Positions 34,322 to 45,587 of a DNA stretch of 64,000 nucleotides are shown here, in pieces. The notes under the pieces are model-generated. The model searched no databases, was not told the DNA's origin, and saw only the letters and a list, made by a program, of their open reading frames with translations. Source of the stretch: Adineta ricciae (Eukaryota > Rotifera > Eurotatoria > Adinetida > Adinetidae). The stretch spans positions 62,001-126,000 of the forward strand of contig CAJNOJ010000152.1 of assembly GCA_905250025.1 (NCBI GenBank), given 5' to 3'. Every line of letters starts with the position of its first letter. The stretch's first letter is position 1. The translations under genes and the position numbers were made by a program.

Positions 34322-37148
34322 ATGATTCGATTTCTTCTTGTTTTAATCTGCATCAACTATGGATATGGGTATCCCGAAGGTGCACCGACTGAGATATGTG
34401 ACACGATGATGCCAAATCATCATGTAGCACCGAAACAATGTCAAACAAAGTATATTATCGAAACGGATAAATCCGTATATTATCCTGATGATATTGTTCG
34501 AAGTAATGATAAAACTATGGAGAGAAAACGTTATTTCACTGAGGTTCTTTCTCGATATTCTATTTAGTCACTGTTCATGGTGTAACAGATAACGATCATT
34601 TTAAAGGAATTCTTCTTATGGCTAAAAATCAACCTAATCAGCAGATTGTTGGAACATGGTCAACAACGAATTCACCAGTTAAAACAATCGATTGCGATAG
34701 CAAACAGAATACAGCTATCACTCACACAACAGCTGATGAAAAACTACGAGTCGAAGCATTATGGCACGCCCCGAACGTTCTGTTACAAGGAGATACTATT
34801 ATTAAGTAAATTAAATATGGTTTTACAACGAGAAATTCATGTGAACATCGACAATTTTAGGGCAACTATTGTTAAATCATATGATGAAATTTACGTGGAT
34901 TGCTTTAATATCACATTAGTACCAACAACACAAGTATATTTAGGAGAGACATTGATTCGAACAAATCGAATTCTTTTGGTTTTTAGACAGATTCAGCTAA
35001 TCAAAGTAGATTCGAACGAAATTCCTTCTTGAAAGCAAATACAAACGTATCATGGACATACACTAACGATACGGTAATGGTAAAAATGACTACCAACCAA
35101 GTCAATATTAGTGAATGGAGAGCGATTGGTTTTTCTGACGATCGGGAAATGGTAAGACAAGGAAAACTTTGACATAATTCTCATTTGTTTTCACTTATAT
35201 CAGGGTAATGAGTATATATTCGTATGCCAAGTTTCATCAACAGGCGCTCCATTACTTCGACGAATGCATACATTGGGTGGCAAACGACCGTAGGAATTAA
35301 ATATTGTTTCTTAAATTGAAGGTTGATTGGATTTGAATTTACAGACCGAGTGCATCTGTTGCAGATGTTTCTTTAATCAGTGTTACGTATGAAAATGGTC
35401 AAGCAACATGTGAATTCTCTTTCAATACCACTTCTGAACAGGTTGCAAATGAACCAGTGCCTGTTGTCACAAACAAAAATTATTATCTCATCTTTGGTGC
35501 CGGAATTCTTCGCACAGGAGGTGGAATTTCTCGACAAATACTTGAATATTGTGAAAAATAACCTTTCATGTCTCGCAATAGATTTAATAACCAAACACAA
35601 TTTTACATTTGTCTCATCGAAAACGTATCAACTACAAAATCCAGAAATGATTGATATTGACAAACCAACAGTGAGTCAAACAGAGTGAATAGACATTTTT
35701 CTATTGAAACTATGTGTTGAAAGAAACAATCGATCTATTTTATATTCGATAGGCTAACGCAACTGCACCCGTGACAAGTGATATTAAAGCGAATATTAGT
35801 TGGACATACAATAATGGTACTACTAATGTCAATATGAGAATCAATAATCTGAAAACGTTACAGTGGTTTGCAATTGGTTTTTCACGCGATCATAGAATGG
35901 TATAGATCAACTTTCCTTGTTTTTAAGTTAGTCGTGTAGTCAACTGTATTTTCTACTTGTGTAGGGAGAAGATCATGTCTTCATCTGTCGACGCTTAGCT
36001 AATGATACAATATCTCTTCAGCGTTATATTAATCCAGGCGGTCATGATCGACCTGTACCACACAATGGAATTTCAGATTGGGGTGGTATTTTCACTGTTA
36101 GTCGGGAAAGACTTGAGAATGGAGTTGCGGACTGTGATTTTACACTATCTGATTTTGTCCCTGCAGCAAATCAATCCGATCAACTTAGTTTTCCTGCACT
36201 CTCTCAATCAACTGAATACAGTCCATTGATTGCACTTGGATCTTTAGGTAGTTCAGGTGAGTTATAAAAATCAAAATGTAACTTTATTGAAAGCCGTAAT
36301 CGATAGGTCGACTTGAAAAACATTCGTTTCGCGACGCACTATCTCGAAGTGTCATGTTGAATCGAGCAGAGACAATTGCTATCAATGCTCAATCCAATGG
36401 ACCTAATTCTGATAATCTTATGAAAGCCCATGGTATTATCATGATTTTCACATGGATAGTTCTTGTTTCAACAGGTATTCTTATTGCACGCTACTTCAAA
36501 CGTTCGTGGAGTAATCGAAAAATTTGTGGTAAAGCAATCTGGTTTGCTGTTCATCGTACTATTATGACCAGTGTGGCAATTTTAACATTGATTGCTTTTA
36601 TTCTCATCCTTGTCTATAAAAAAGGACAGTGGGTATCACAAGCGAATCGACGTGAATTTGCACATTCTGTCATTGGAATGCTAGTTATAAGTTTCGCAAC
36701 TATTCAACCATTTATGGCTTTATTTCGGTGCAATCCGGACGCTCGTTATCGTTTCGTATTTAATTATGCTCATGCGGCTGTTGGTTTCAGTGCCTTTATA
36801 CTTTCCATAGCCGCAATATTTTTAGCGATGTTTTTCGAATATTTCGATTTCCGAACGCACAAAGAGTGGGCAATCGTTGCAGCATGGTCATGTTGGTTAC
36901 CAATAATATTCGTAGCTTTTGAAATGATCGAAATTTATTTTCAAAAGACTTCATTGAAAGCAGAAAAAGCAGATTCGTTTGCAATGAATGATCGAAATGG
37001 AACAAATAATGCAAAAGTCGAAACAATATCGTCAGCGAATGAACCGGTGAAGGATCGAATCAAACTGATTTTTCTTTCTGTTCATCTTCTCATCGCTTTT
37101 GCATTAGCATTAGCATTAATGATCCTTATTGGCCAGTCAAAAAACTAA
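34322..37148 (+). CDS. FRRS1: Ferric-chelate reductase 1-like protein (reeler, two DOMON, cyt b561)
   Basis: Membrane oxidoreductase of the FRRS1/SDR2 type; ferric reduction is known for family members. Exons 34322-34502, 34568-34805, 34861-34933, 34987-35151, 35204-35289, 35345-35520, 35582-35670, 35753-35899, 35965-36256, 36307-37148 sum to 762 aa. Order: signal peptide (MIRFLLVLICINYGYG); reeler domain (about 20-160, GVTDNDHFKGILLMA); a DOMON domain (NVSWTYTNDT, WRAIGFSDDREMG); a second DOMON domain (NISWTYNNGT, WFAIGFSRDHRMG); then a cytochrome b561 core whose heme-ligand histidines are visible in LMKAHGIIM, AVHRTIM, FAHSVIG and NYAHAAVG. The C-terminus has a final TM helix. Vertebrate FRRS1 has one DOMON, so the duplicated domain is a variation. 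Confidence 0.9.
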
Positions 37149-38312
37149 AATCATTCCGTATCATCTCTATATACATAAATTTATAAATATTATTTCACTT
37201 ATTCATCCGTTCTCTCTCTCTCTCTAATATTTCTTCTCTGTTCAAAATGATTATTTTATATAATTGGGAAATAAATCGAACTTCAGTGCGAAAGAATTCA
37301 TCATACACTAACACAACAAAACGAAACCTTTCCTTTCATATTACCTTGATGTTTTATTCTAGAAATCTTCCAGTTGATTGACTAAAGTGTGCTTCACACT
37401 TCTTTCTCGGTATTCTAGTTACGAACCATCTTGATGTATATTGTTTACATTTGCATAAAGTATGTTTATGGCAACGTCTAGGCTAGAGTTTTTCTTTGAC
37501 TTCCTTGAAAAGATTCAGAAATTGAAGTTCATCTTTGAACAAATATGAAAAGAAAACATCATCTCGAAGAAGTTTTCATCGTCGGCGGAGAAATTCAATT
37601 GATTTGTGTCTTTTTCCATTGCTTGTTTCTCAAGTGAAAACAACTATCGAACAGATTTTAATGAAATTCAACTCGAATGACTCGAAGATGAATAAATAAA
37701 TCGTTTATTCAAGCATTTGTCGATGCATCCAATTATGGTTTTGCATTCAGTTTCTAAGACGCTTTTTCTATTTCGCTTCCACACTTTCTAACCTATTTGT
37801 TATTTTAATAATTTTGTTTTCTTTTTGTTTGCCGGTGTCATTCACAGTGAACACATTTCGTTGTTTTTTGCATATTGTTGTGTGGCAAAGCAAAGAACAA
37901 CGTTGACAGACAACTTTTTTTTGCTTCTCTTAGAAAATATATACTTAACTATTTCAAAGAACATTTTTCTAATCAGCTAGAGAAGAAGAAAGCGAGAGAA
38001 AAAAGTTGGCACTCGACAACAAAGGAGAGAAAAATAAGATTTGATTATTTCTTCTTTTCTCTTCGTTGTTTGCTTGGCAACAATAAACGGCAAGCATGAA
38101 ATATGCGGGGAGTGGCATGCTACTAGTTAACTGCGTATTGGCTAAGGGATGCTTTCGTTGAATAGCAACCGACCATAATACATCTAACATCATTTGCCGA
38201 TAGATTGCGAGCGGTAATGGCTTCCTGCATTCTTTCTTTTCAAATCATTCCACTAGATCTTGATGTAGAAAAGCAAAGTGTTTTTTCTTCTTTCATCAAA
38301 TTAAACATTTCA
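37149..38312. other. Intergenic region upstream of the proline-rich gene
   Basis: About 1.16 kb with no supported exon. It has a short CT repeat near 37211-37225 and many poly-T runs. It should contain the FRRS1-like 3'UTR and the promoter of the next gene. Confidence 0.4.
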
Positions 38313-38313
38313 G
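38313..38313 (+). promoter_or_regulatory. Putative trans-splice acceptor of the proline-rich gene
   Basis: TTAAACATTTCAG ends here, 16 nt upstream of the ATG. Same arrangement as at the other candidate leader acceptors in the window. Confidence 0.45.
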
Positions 38314-38329
38314 ATTACAAAAATAAGCT

Positions 38330-40363
38330 ATGGCGACATCAGCCAGACAAGAAAATAACGGCTTTAATTCCTTTCTTGATAAATATCGTTCGAATTTAAA
38401 TACACCGCGAGGGTAAGTTTTCACTGCCCGTCTCTAATGAAATTGAAGGATTTCACAAAGCGATATCGAATGTCAGACGTACGAACAGCGAAGGAAAACA
38501 AATTCTATATACATGCATATATCTCAGGCAGAATTCAATCGAATGTAAATAGAACGTTGTATCTCTTAATCTAGAGACGCCGAATTCTTTTCTTTTGAAT
38601 GATTTGTATTCTAATACATTTTGTTCTTCCTATTTTATAGGCCAACCGGCTACGTACCAAGGTAAGGCTGTGTGCCAAACGCTGAATACATCTTTTGTTC
38701 TGAAAAGTATCAATTACTTATGTTAGCAATTGTATTTCCTACAGATTGAAATAGTGCCAAGCGTATTTTATTTGTTTTCGATTTTTGTTCTTGTTTAGTT
38801 GTTGTCAATGTACTTCACCACGAGGGTAAATAGAAAGAAAGAAAACTCAGCTTCTAATGCTGCTTATTTATTCAAGAGATTTCTTTAAAATTTCTAACAA
38901 GCTTACTTTCTTTTGATTGTGTTTTCTCCTGTAACGTATGGATTTTTAGGAATAATTTTCAACAACAAACTAATTATTTAACGTCGCAACAAAATTCGCA
39001 AAACTATGGAGCGAATGCTGATACGACATTATTACGTGCAACAGGCAATGTTATTCGCGATGAACGCATGGGTAATGAAATTCTTGCTCGTGCTGGTCCA
39101 AGTCATCATTATCAGCGTTCCGATTATCGAACCCATGAAAGTAGGAAGACGAAACTTTACTGATTCGTACGTTTAATTACTTTTCGTCTCATTCTCAATG
39201 TAGTTATTGCGCCCGAAGGTCGATTAGAAAATTTAAATGTACAATCGGACCATGAACCATTGAGAGTGGTCAAACCAACTGATCAAAATATTCATTATAA
39301 GCAACAGGTTAATGTGCGCTTTCTAGAACCACCACCAGGTCCTGAACCAGCACCCATCATTATCAAAGTATACCGAAATTTTCTTCGAATAGATTTCATT
39401 TTTGCATTAACTTAAGGAACGACAAGCACCAGCTCCGCCTCCGCCGCCACCATTGGTTATTCGACAACGTCCACCAACACCGCCCACACCACCGCCACTT
39501 ATTATCCGTAAGATGGCTTTCTATCTACGAAAACACGTGAAAATGTGACTTCATCTGAATTTAAGGTGAGCGTCCGCCCACTCCACCAGTACAACAACAG
39601 CCACAAATTATTGAAAAGATTCTACCAGCACCCCCAGCGCCACCTCGGCAAGTTATTGTCGAACGACTTCCACCACCACCACCGAAACCACGGCAGGTTA
39701 TTTATGAAAAATGGCTACCTTATGAAGAAACAAAAGAACGACCAGTTATTGTCCAACGAGCACCACCTGCTGAAATGTGAGTGTTGTTGTATGCTTAAAA
39801 ATTCTTGTTGTCTCTTATGCAATACATTGATTCTAGAATTAAACCAGCAAAAAATCTGATTATCGAATATGAACAGCCAAAAGCTCATCACGAACAAGTT
39901 GTCGTTGATGAAGGTGTCTTTCGTGCTGATCCTCAAACACACAATGCTACGAGTACACATGGGTATGAGGCACTTGTTACGATTTTCTTCTCTTACTTAT
40001 TTCCTTCAGTGAAATACGCATTGTTGACAAGATCACTGACCTTCCAGTAAATTATTCGAAATATTTAACAAATCGTCGTTCATCAACAAACTCATTACCA
40101 CCATCATCAAACCAAACACAGATGGTTCAACCACAATTTAGTACAGCTGAGCCAACACAACAATATCGTTCAGCAGCATCGAATTACCCAGGTAAATACA
40201 GCAGCAAACGGATTCTCTTACATATTAAAACTATCGTCTTCTAGGTGCATATACAACAACATATCGTTCATCGTATAAAAATCAATACGATCTGCGAAAT
40301 GGTTTGGGACAAGGCGGTGGTAATAATGTTAATCAATCGGCATCCTTCTCAAAATATACTTAG
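38330..40363 (+). CDS. Proline-rich cytoskeleton-like protein with mini-exons
   Basis: Not assigned to a named family. Exons 38330-38412, 38641-38661, optional 38799-38825, 38950-39140, 39204-39367, 39417-39507, 39566-39776, 39837-39962, 40010-40191, 40245-40363; 404 aa with the optional exon, 395 without. A central region alternates polyproline with hydrophobic/charged repeats (PLVIRQRPPTPP, PLIIRERPPTPP, RQVIVERLPPPPPKP, RQVIYEKWLPYE), resembling membrane-skeleton proteins with valine/proline repeats. The rest is Gln/Asn/Ser/Tyr-rich. No signal peptide or TM segment, so probably intracellular and structural. The 21-nt and 27-nt mini-exons both preserve the frame. Confidence 0.75.
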
Positions 40364-40806
40364 AAAAACCTTCAAAATTCTGTTCTCAATACTAAACATG
40401 AATATATCTGTCCTAGAAAAGCAAAAGAAAACAATGACGATCTGATTGTATCTATATATATACAGTTTAATATTTTCTTTTTCTTTACCTGATTGCTTGT
40501 TTTTCCCATCGCCCATTTTTATGAAACAAGCACACAACCGCTTTAGTTCTTTTTTGAATGACTCTTTTTTTACTTTGAAATAATCTTTTCAAATAAGTAC
40601 ATTGTCGGTGATGTCATACAACAGATTAAGAATTAGTGAATATGAACTGAGCAGATCACTGTCATGCTCGCTCACATTTCCGGGTTTAGAAATTTTATTT
40701 CGTCAGAAAACTGTGATAGCGCACGGGTCGTTGAAAAACTTTACGTATGGGAAAATTACATAATAATAGAGGACTTTTGTAAGTTCTGATGTTCAATATT
40801 ATCGTA
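40364..40806. other. Convergent intergenic region
   Basis: About 440 bp between the stop codons of the proline-rich gene and the minus-strand RING gene. Only AT-rich 3' flanking sequence is seen. Confidence 0.4.
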
Positions 40807-41619
40807 TCATTGTCGTTTGCAGGTAGAACAATAGAACTCATTACGGGCTGCACAATTTACAACTCCTTGGCCATCAACATATGTTTCGTAAGTGTTACCT
40901 TGCCTTCGTGGTCGACGATCTATGGAAAAAATATGATATGAAGAAAATAAAGTCTTTATCTAGATAGTATTTTACCTGAACATGTACAACATCGTTGAGT
41001 CGTACGAAGATCGCATCGATGACCGCAATTCTTTAGATAACCAACAGGTTGATGTTGTGCGCTTGCGGTCTGATTGGCTTGCGGTGTCCGATCTATTACC
41101 ACAGCTCGTTCTCTTTCCTGAAGAAACTCTGCATGCAAACGACGAGCATACAGTTCATCACGATGAATCATTTCTGCGGCATTATCACGAGTAGCTGTTG
41201 CAGTAGGAAGTTTAATTGTCGACCAATCGACAATATTCTTAATTGCCTGAAATAAACGCGCAGCTTCTTCGAGATTATACGATACGTGATATTCCGTGAC
41301 AGACTCTAATGAACATCGACATATAGGACCTTCGTATGAAATGTTAATTATACATTGTGGTAGAAGGATAAACTTACGCACAATTTCGTAAGCGTTTAGT
41401 GCCAACTGTATGATCAATACATGTCGAGTGACCACATATAAATGTTGTTGGTCTGTGCTCTAGTGAATAATCTTCAAAACATATTGGACAACGGGACCAT
41501 TCATCATTCATTATTAGTTTTGATGAGAATTTCAAATCTGAATCAAGAGAACACTTCTTCGTTTCCGAAACTAATGCATAAACGTGCTTGCACACGATGT
41601 TACCAAGAGAAGCCAACAT
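40807..41619 (-). CDS. RING-finger protein, probable E3 ubiquitin ligase
   Basis: Three exons on the minus strand (41382-41619, 40976-41329, 40807-40919) give 234 aa. The RING finger (about residues 44-83) runs CPICFEDYSLEHRP, ICGHSTCIDH and closes with CPICR. That last pair is only restored when the first intron uses a GTGCGT donor, which also gives the correct phase. After the RING comes a helical region with charged residues (AARLFQAIKNIVDW, YARRLHAEFLQERERAV). The C-terminus is Cys-rich (NCGHRCDLRTTQRCCTCS, then NCAARNEFYCSTCKRQ), possibly a second zinc module. There is no TM segment. The substrate is unknown. The start is the first ATG; an internal Met just before the RING is an alternative. 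Confidence 0.8.
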
Positions 41620-41895
41620 GTAAAATTACACATCGCATTTGCAGCATGTGATGTGACGCACCTTGGATGACGACATACTTCTGACTACTTGTGCAACTTT
41701 ACGTATTACGAAAGTTTCTATCAAAAGGAGCAATGCCTTTCGAATCGTTATTCGATGCAGGCTTTGGTTCCCCATCGAATGAATTCTATTTTACTAACGG
41801 GAATTTATTTGAACATAAGATTTTATATGAGTTTTTTAATTTCGTGGCGATACCTTCACACTGATCGATTTTCACTTATAATGTAATCGTCATCA
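41620..41895. other. Region between the RING gene and duplicated block copy 1
   Basis: About 280 bp between divergently transcribed genes. No exon recognised. The last 30 bp resemble, with several differences, the sequence before the second copy of the block. Confidence 0.4.
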
Positions 41896-41921
41896 ATATA
41901 CATCATATTTACATTAGACAT

Positions 41922-42317
41922 ATGCTTGCAATGAGCATCGCGATTGTCTCAGCGATGATTTTGACAGAGAATACTCATCTCAATTACAAACTAACGATGA
42001 GTATTTTCCCAGACGCTCATAACCCATCAACTTCCAAATATTATCATATCATACGTGAAGTTATACTCACCGGTGACCATGATAAGTTTCAACACATATC
42101 CATGTCTGGTGAATGTTTCCATGCAATGGATTTACATTCTGACTCTGTTGAAATTCATACCCACCTGTTTCCTTTTTCAGCATTTCCGATCGTATCTGAC
42201 GATGCTTATTTGGTCTTTCGAACATATCATTGTGGCTCAGTTGAGTATGAACAATTTCAACGTCGCATGTCCGTAGAGAATAGTTGTCGATGCATCGGCG
42301 ACTATTACAATCGCTGA
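41922..42317 (+). CDS. Small secreted protein, unknown (copy 1)
   Basis: A 131-aa intronless protein with an N-terminal hydrophobic signal-like segment (MLAMSIAIVSAMILTEN). The mature part is rich in His, Ser, Tyr and Phe with three cysteines (GECFHAMD, HCGSVEY and CRCIGDYYNR regions). No family recognised. The same protein is encoded by the second copy of the block; the visible substitution in this frame (41937 versus 47105) appears silent (ATC/ATT). It is convergent with a minus-strand gene 175 bp downstream. Confidence 0.55.
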   Translation: MLAMSIAIVSAMILTENTHLNYKLTMSIFPDAHNPSTSKYYHIIREVILTGDHDKFQHISMSGECFHAMDLHSDSVEIHTHLFPFSAFPIVSDDAYLVFRTYHCGSVEYEQFQRRMSVENSCRCIGDYYNR

Positions 42318-42492
42318 TTCTTGGTCGTACGGTTATAGAAAACCTCATTTACTATTGACTGGTCATCGAAGTAAACACTGCAGTCTTGTAGAAAAATACA
42401 CACTCTGAGATTATTATTTATTCGATCAAAAATTGATTTGTTCAATAACAAATACAGCACAATAACGATAGTTCACATTTTAGTTAATAACC

Positions 42493-43104
42493 CTATGTAA
42501 AGTTAGGAGAATCATATCGTCGACGACGATTGTGAATTCTTCCGAAAACAACAAACCGAACCAAAGTACAACGAGTCTTTGGACGTGTTCTCGTCCCACA
42601 TCTTCGTCTCACTCTAGTTCTTTGTGACGATAGATTCGAGAGTGGTGGTTCATCGATTAAGACGTAAGGTGCCGGATCACAAAGTTGAACTGGATGAGTG
42701 AGAGAATACCTTAAGGCAATGACACCGATGAAGCTGCATAAAACCAGTAGTCCATCACGCAGCACCACCCAAGAATATGACGGTAACCAACAATCGGAAT
42801 CAATACAGTCAACCCATAAATCATCTAGCGCTTTACACATCGCATCAGGTGGAAACGATATAATTATATGTAGTACCACTGCTCCTAGAACCAAACCATC
42901 AAGCGTAGGATGGATCCTATTCCAACCAAAGTGACAGAATATGGTAACGTAAACAAAGACCACGATCGTCGCGGTTACTTGATTCGACCACCATGACAAT
43001 CTGAAAAAAGTTTTCATTTCATCAAAACTTTCTTTAGATGTGCAACATGTATTCGCAAAGAATTCACTCAGTTTCGAGTCTGAATCCGGTAGTATGAATG
43101 ACAT
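42493..43104 (-). CDS. Small multi-pass membrane protein, unknown (copy 1)
   Basis: A 203-aa open frame with three hydrophobic segments (around residues 44-62 TATIVVFVYVTIFCHFGW, 68-88 LDGLVLGAVVLHIIISF, 112-132 VLRDGLLVLCSFIGVIAL). The N-terminal part is acidic/polar with CC; the C-terminus is strongly arginine-rich (TRVRRRCGTRTRPKTRC, HNRRRRYDS). The translation before residue 36 ends in MKTFFR, whose DNA includes a TTTTTTCAG, so an intron cannot be excluded. The second block copy encodes the same protein. No family or function recognised. Confidence 0.5.
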   Translation of the reverse strand: MSFILPDSDSKLSEFFANTCCTSKESFDEMKTFFRLSWWSNQVTATIVVFVYVTIFCHFGWNRIHPTLDGLVLGAVVLHIIISFPPDAMCKALDDLWVDCIDSDCWLPSYSWVVLRDGLLVLCSFIGVIALRYSLTHPVQLCDPAPYVLIDEPPLSNLSSQRTRVRRRCGTRTRPKTRCTLVRFVVFGRIHNRRRRYDSPNFT

Positions 43105-43484
43105 CTAACGGCACCTACTCGTCTGATTAGATCAACGATATTAAGCCTACCCTGATAGATTATGTCTCCATGTCCATGTGACGATAACTAAAGCATTTGG
43201 TATCAAAATAAGAAAGTAAAGATATCGATAGTTGTCTGTTGTGCATCGAAAGATGAAAGAGACGACGGATGAGACTGATAATGACATAACGATTGGTCAA
43301 CGATATTCTGCACATATACACACACACACCTATATACATTCGATGAACAATGAGACGTTTGAACGACTATTTATATAGTCGTTTATGTTCGTCCAAAAAG
43401 AATAGCCAATGGAAGTTTTTATTCCGTCTGAACAGAGTGCAACAACATATGCGAGAAAGGTATACAGTGAACCTGTTGATTGTA

Positions 43485-45587
43485 AATATTGAGAGATACT
43501 GTTGAAAGTATTTCGTAGAAGATGGATTACCATAACAAGAAGCGCACTTCCACTGTTGCAACGTTGTCGCAGAGTGTGAGATTATGTCAAATCCGTGACA
43601 TTAAATAGATTGCCACAATAATGATGATCCAAAGAAGAAGGCAGTGTTTTTCTCTACAGTATTAATCTGCGAAGCATAGTTTGTATACTTCTCATAATCT
43701 ACGACTACGTTATAATTATTCGAAAGAGAGTCGTGCGTCGATCAGTAGATAAACTGTATTGCGAATCACCAATACATCGTTTACACTTTCATACTGCCCT
43801 ATGCTTGCATAGATCTGTTCGAAGAATAGAGAACACTCAATTGCACTAATGTGAGATTGCCTTACTTGTTGCATGTTGATTTGTACCAAATAACAGTTTC
43901 TTCTCTTTCAAATAAACAGGTTTCTATTTTCCGATACGGAAGATATCAACAGAAAAAAACGAACACCGACGTTTTCGTGTATTGTACTTTTTCGAAACGA
44001 AAAGTCGTCTCTGTATGGTCAGTATGCACGAAATCAACTTGACCAAACGGAATCATTTTTGGATATAAGTAATGACAGCTTTTCAGGACAACCTTAGTCG
44101 CTGTAAAGTTTTGCTCGACGTTTGAAATACAATCAATCGAGTGTATGAGGAGAACAGAAAATGTTCGAATCAAAATGAAGAATGGGCAATGCACGTTGTT
44201 GAAGGCAACGTTTTATGTACCACCTACCTTCCTCCACAATCTCAACGTACGAGAGTATATGTCAATCATGTTTAGTTTCATGTGAGTTCGACTGTTGTCG
44301 AGAACAGTGACATATGTAGTTTGATTTCTGATCACGTTTTATTTGCTTGAAAAACTGGCCAAAAGATTTTCACTTCTTTCAGTAACAACGGAACCTTTCG
44401 GATTTCATTTTACAGTTATTATCCTATCTTTAATATTTGATTGGATAATATTTCAATCTTTTCCTGAACATAAAACGAGAAAATCGTTTCTATTCGTGTA
44501 ATTGAGATAGTTTAACTTAACATTTTGAAGAATTTCATAGATAATAATGTTCTTAATATGAATTCATTCATTCGTGTCAATTGGGTACTTCGACACCCTC
44601 GAGAGAAATTTGTTCATATCAGCTTTAATCCAACCACGTCGAATCGAGGCTAAGGAAAGCGAAAAATCATTAAAGTTAAAGGAATGAAGAAAGGAAAACT
44701 TTTCGAATGAATAATGAAAATATTTAAACAAGGGAATACGAAAGGGATGATTCGTTTTCTCCCTAATAATTTTCGTTGGTCGTAGATAAAAACCGTCATA
44801 ATATGATAATATCATGCAAAATATGATTCGGTTCGATATTAACAAGGAAAATTTTTGAATTTATGCGATAGTCATTGGAAAAGATCAAGTAGTTCGCTCT
44901 TCATTCCAGCTGAAGTTAAAGATAACGAAACACATGACTAAAGAACTTCTACTTCATAGCTTCGTATATGGTTTCTTAAAAAGTAAATAAATGATAGATA
45001 AATATGTTTTCTGTACAAATTTCGTCGTTATACATCTCTGTGCAGAACCACGTGAAATTTTCTTTTCTTCATTTTTGTATTTCGTGTCGTATCTCCTTCA
45101 TAATAAAATAGAATAAAGTCACTTTTACAAATACCTTGGTCGTAACGAACGTTCAAACAGCCAGAAAAGGTAAGAACATCATATAAGTCCTTTGAGTCTA
45201 GTTGACTACTCCCTTCGCGTTCCTATAATGAAAATGATTTAGTTTTGTGAATAAACTCGAGAAAAAGTCCATCCATTGTTGATTGGAGAGAGAATAGATT
45301 ATCATATATCTGCTGGTATATCTCTCGTCTAGACACATATTTCTTTGGAATACGTTTTGTACCACGTTCTATGAAAAGAGCTTTTCATTTACGTTCATTG
45401 TGGCCGTTGATCGAATTGAAATTGACATCTGACTGAAACGATCAATCTTCTGTACCATGATCCAAAGATAGGAGATCATAACAAGACATATTTCATCTGC
45501 TTGCAGTTGAAGTTTTCGTTGAAACCCGAAAAATCGAGAATTTCGTGTTGACTGATGAGCTTGCCAAATTTTCGTATTTAGTGATTC
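43485..45587. other. Interval between block copy 1 and the coiled-coil gene
   Basis: About 2.1 kb with no supportable gene. Open frames near 43.9-44.2 kb and 44.56-44.85 kb are AT-rich, lack motifs and have no splice partners. The minus-strand gene of copy 1 should have its promoter here or in the adjacent part of the block. Confidence 0.35.

Larger units (their letters stand above)
41896..43484. repeat. Duplicated 1,589-bp block, copy 1
   Basis: This block is repeated at 47064-48652 at a constant offset of 5,168 bp with no indel. By eye I find only about three substitutions. Immediately outside both ends the two copies still resemble each other but with many differences. The block includes two convergent open genes and about 380 bp of flank downstream of the second. 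No terminal inverted repeats, target-site duplication or transposase is visible. Confidence 0.95.

Noticed and set aside
43365..43390. Short inverted repeat AACGACTAT...ATAGTCGTT in the duplicated block
   Set aside because: A 9-bp stem is too short to claim function, although it is present in both copies.
44161..44175. GTTCGAATC resembling a tRNA B box
   Set aside because: No A box, no acceptor stem and no cloverleaf around it.
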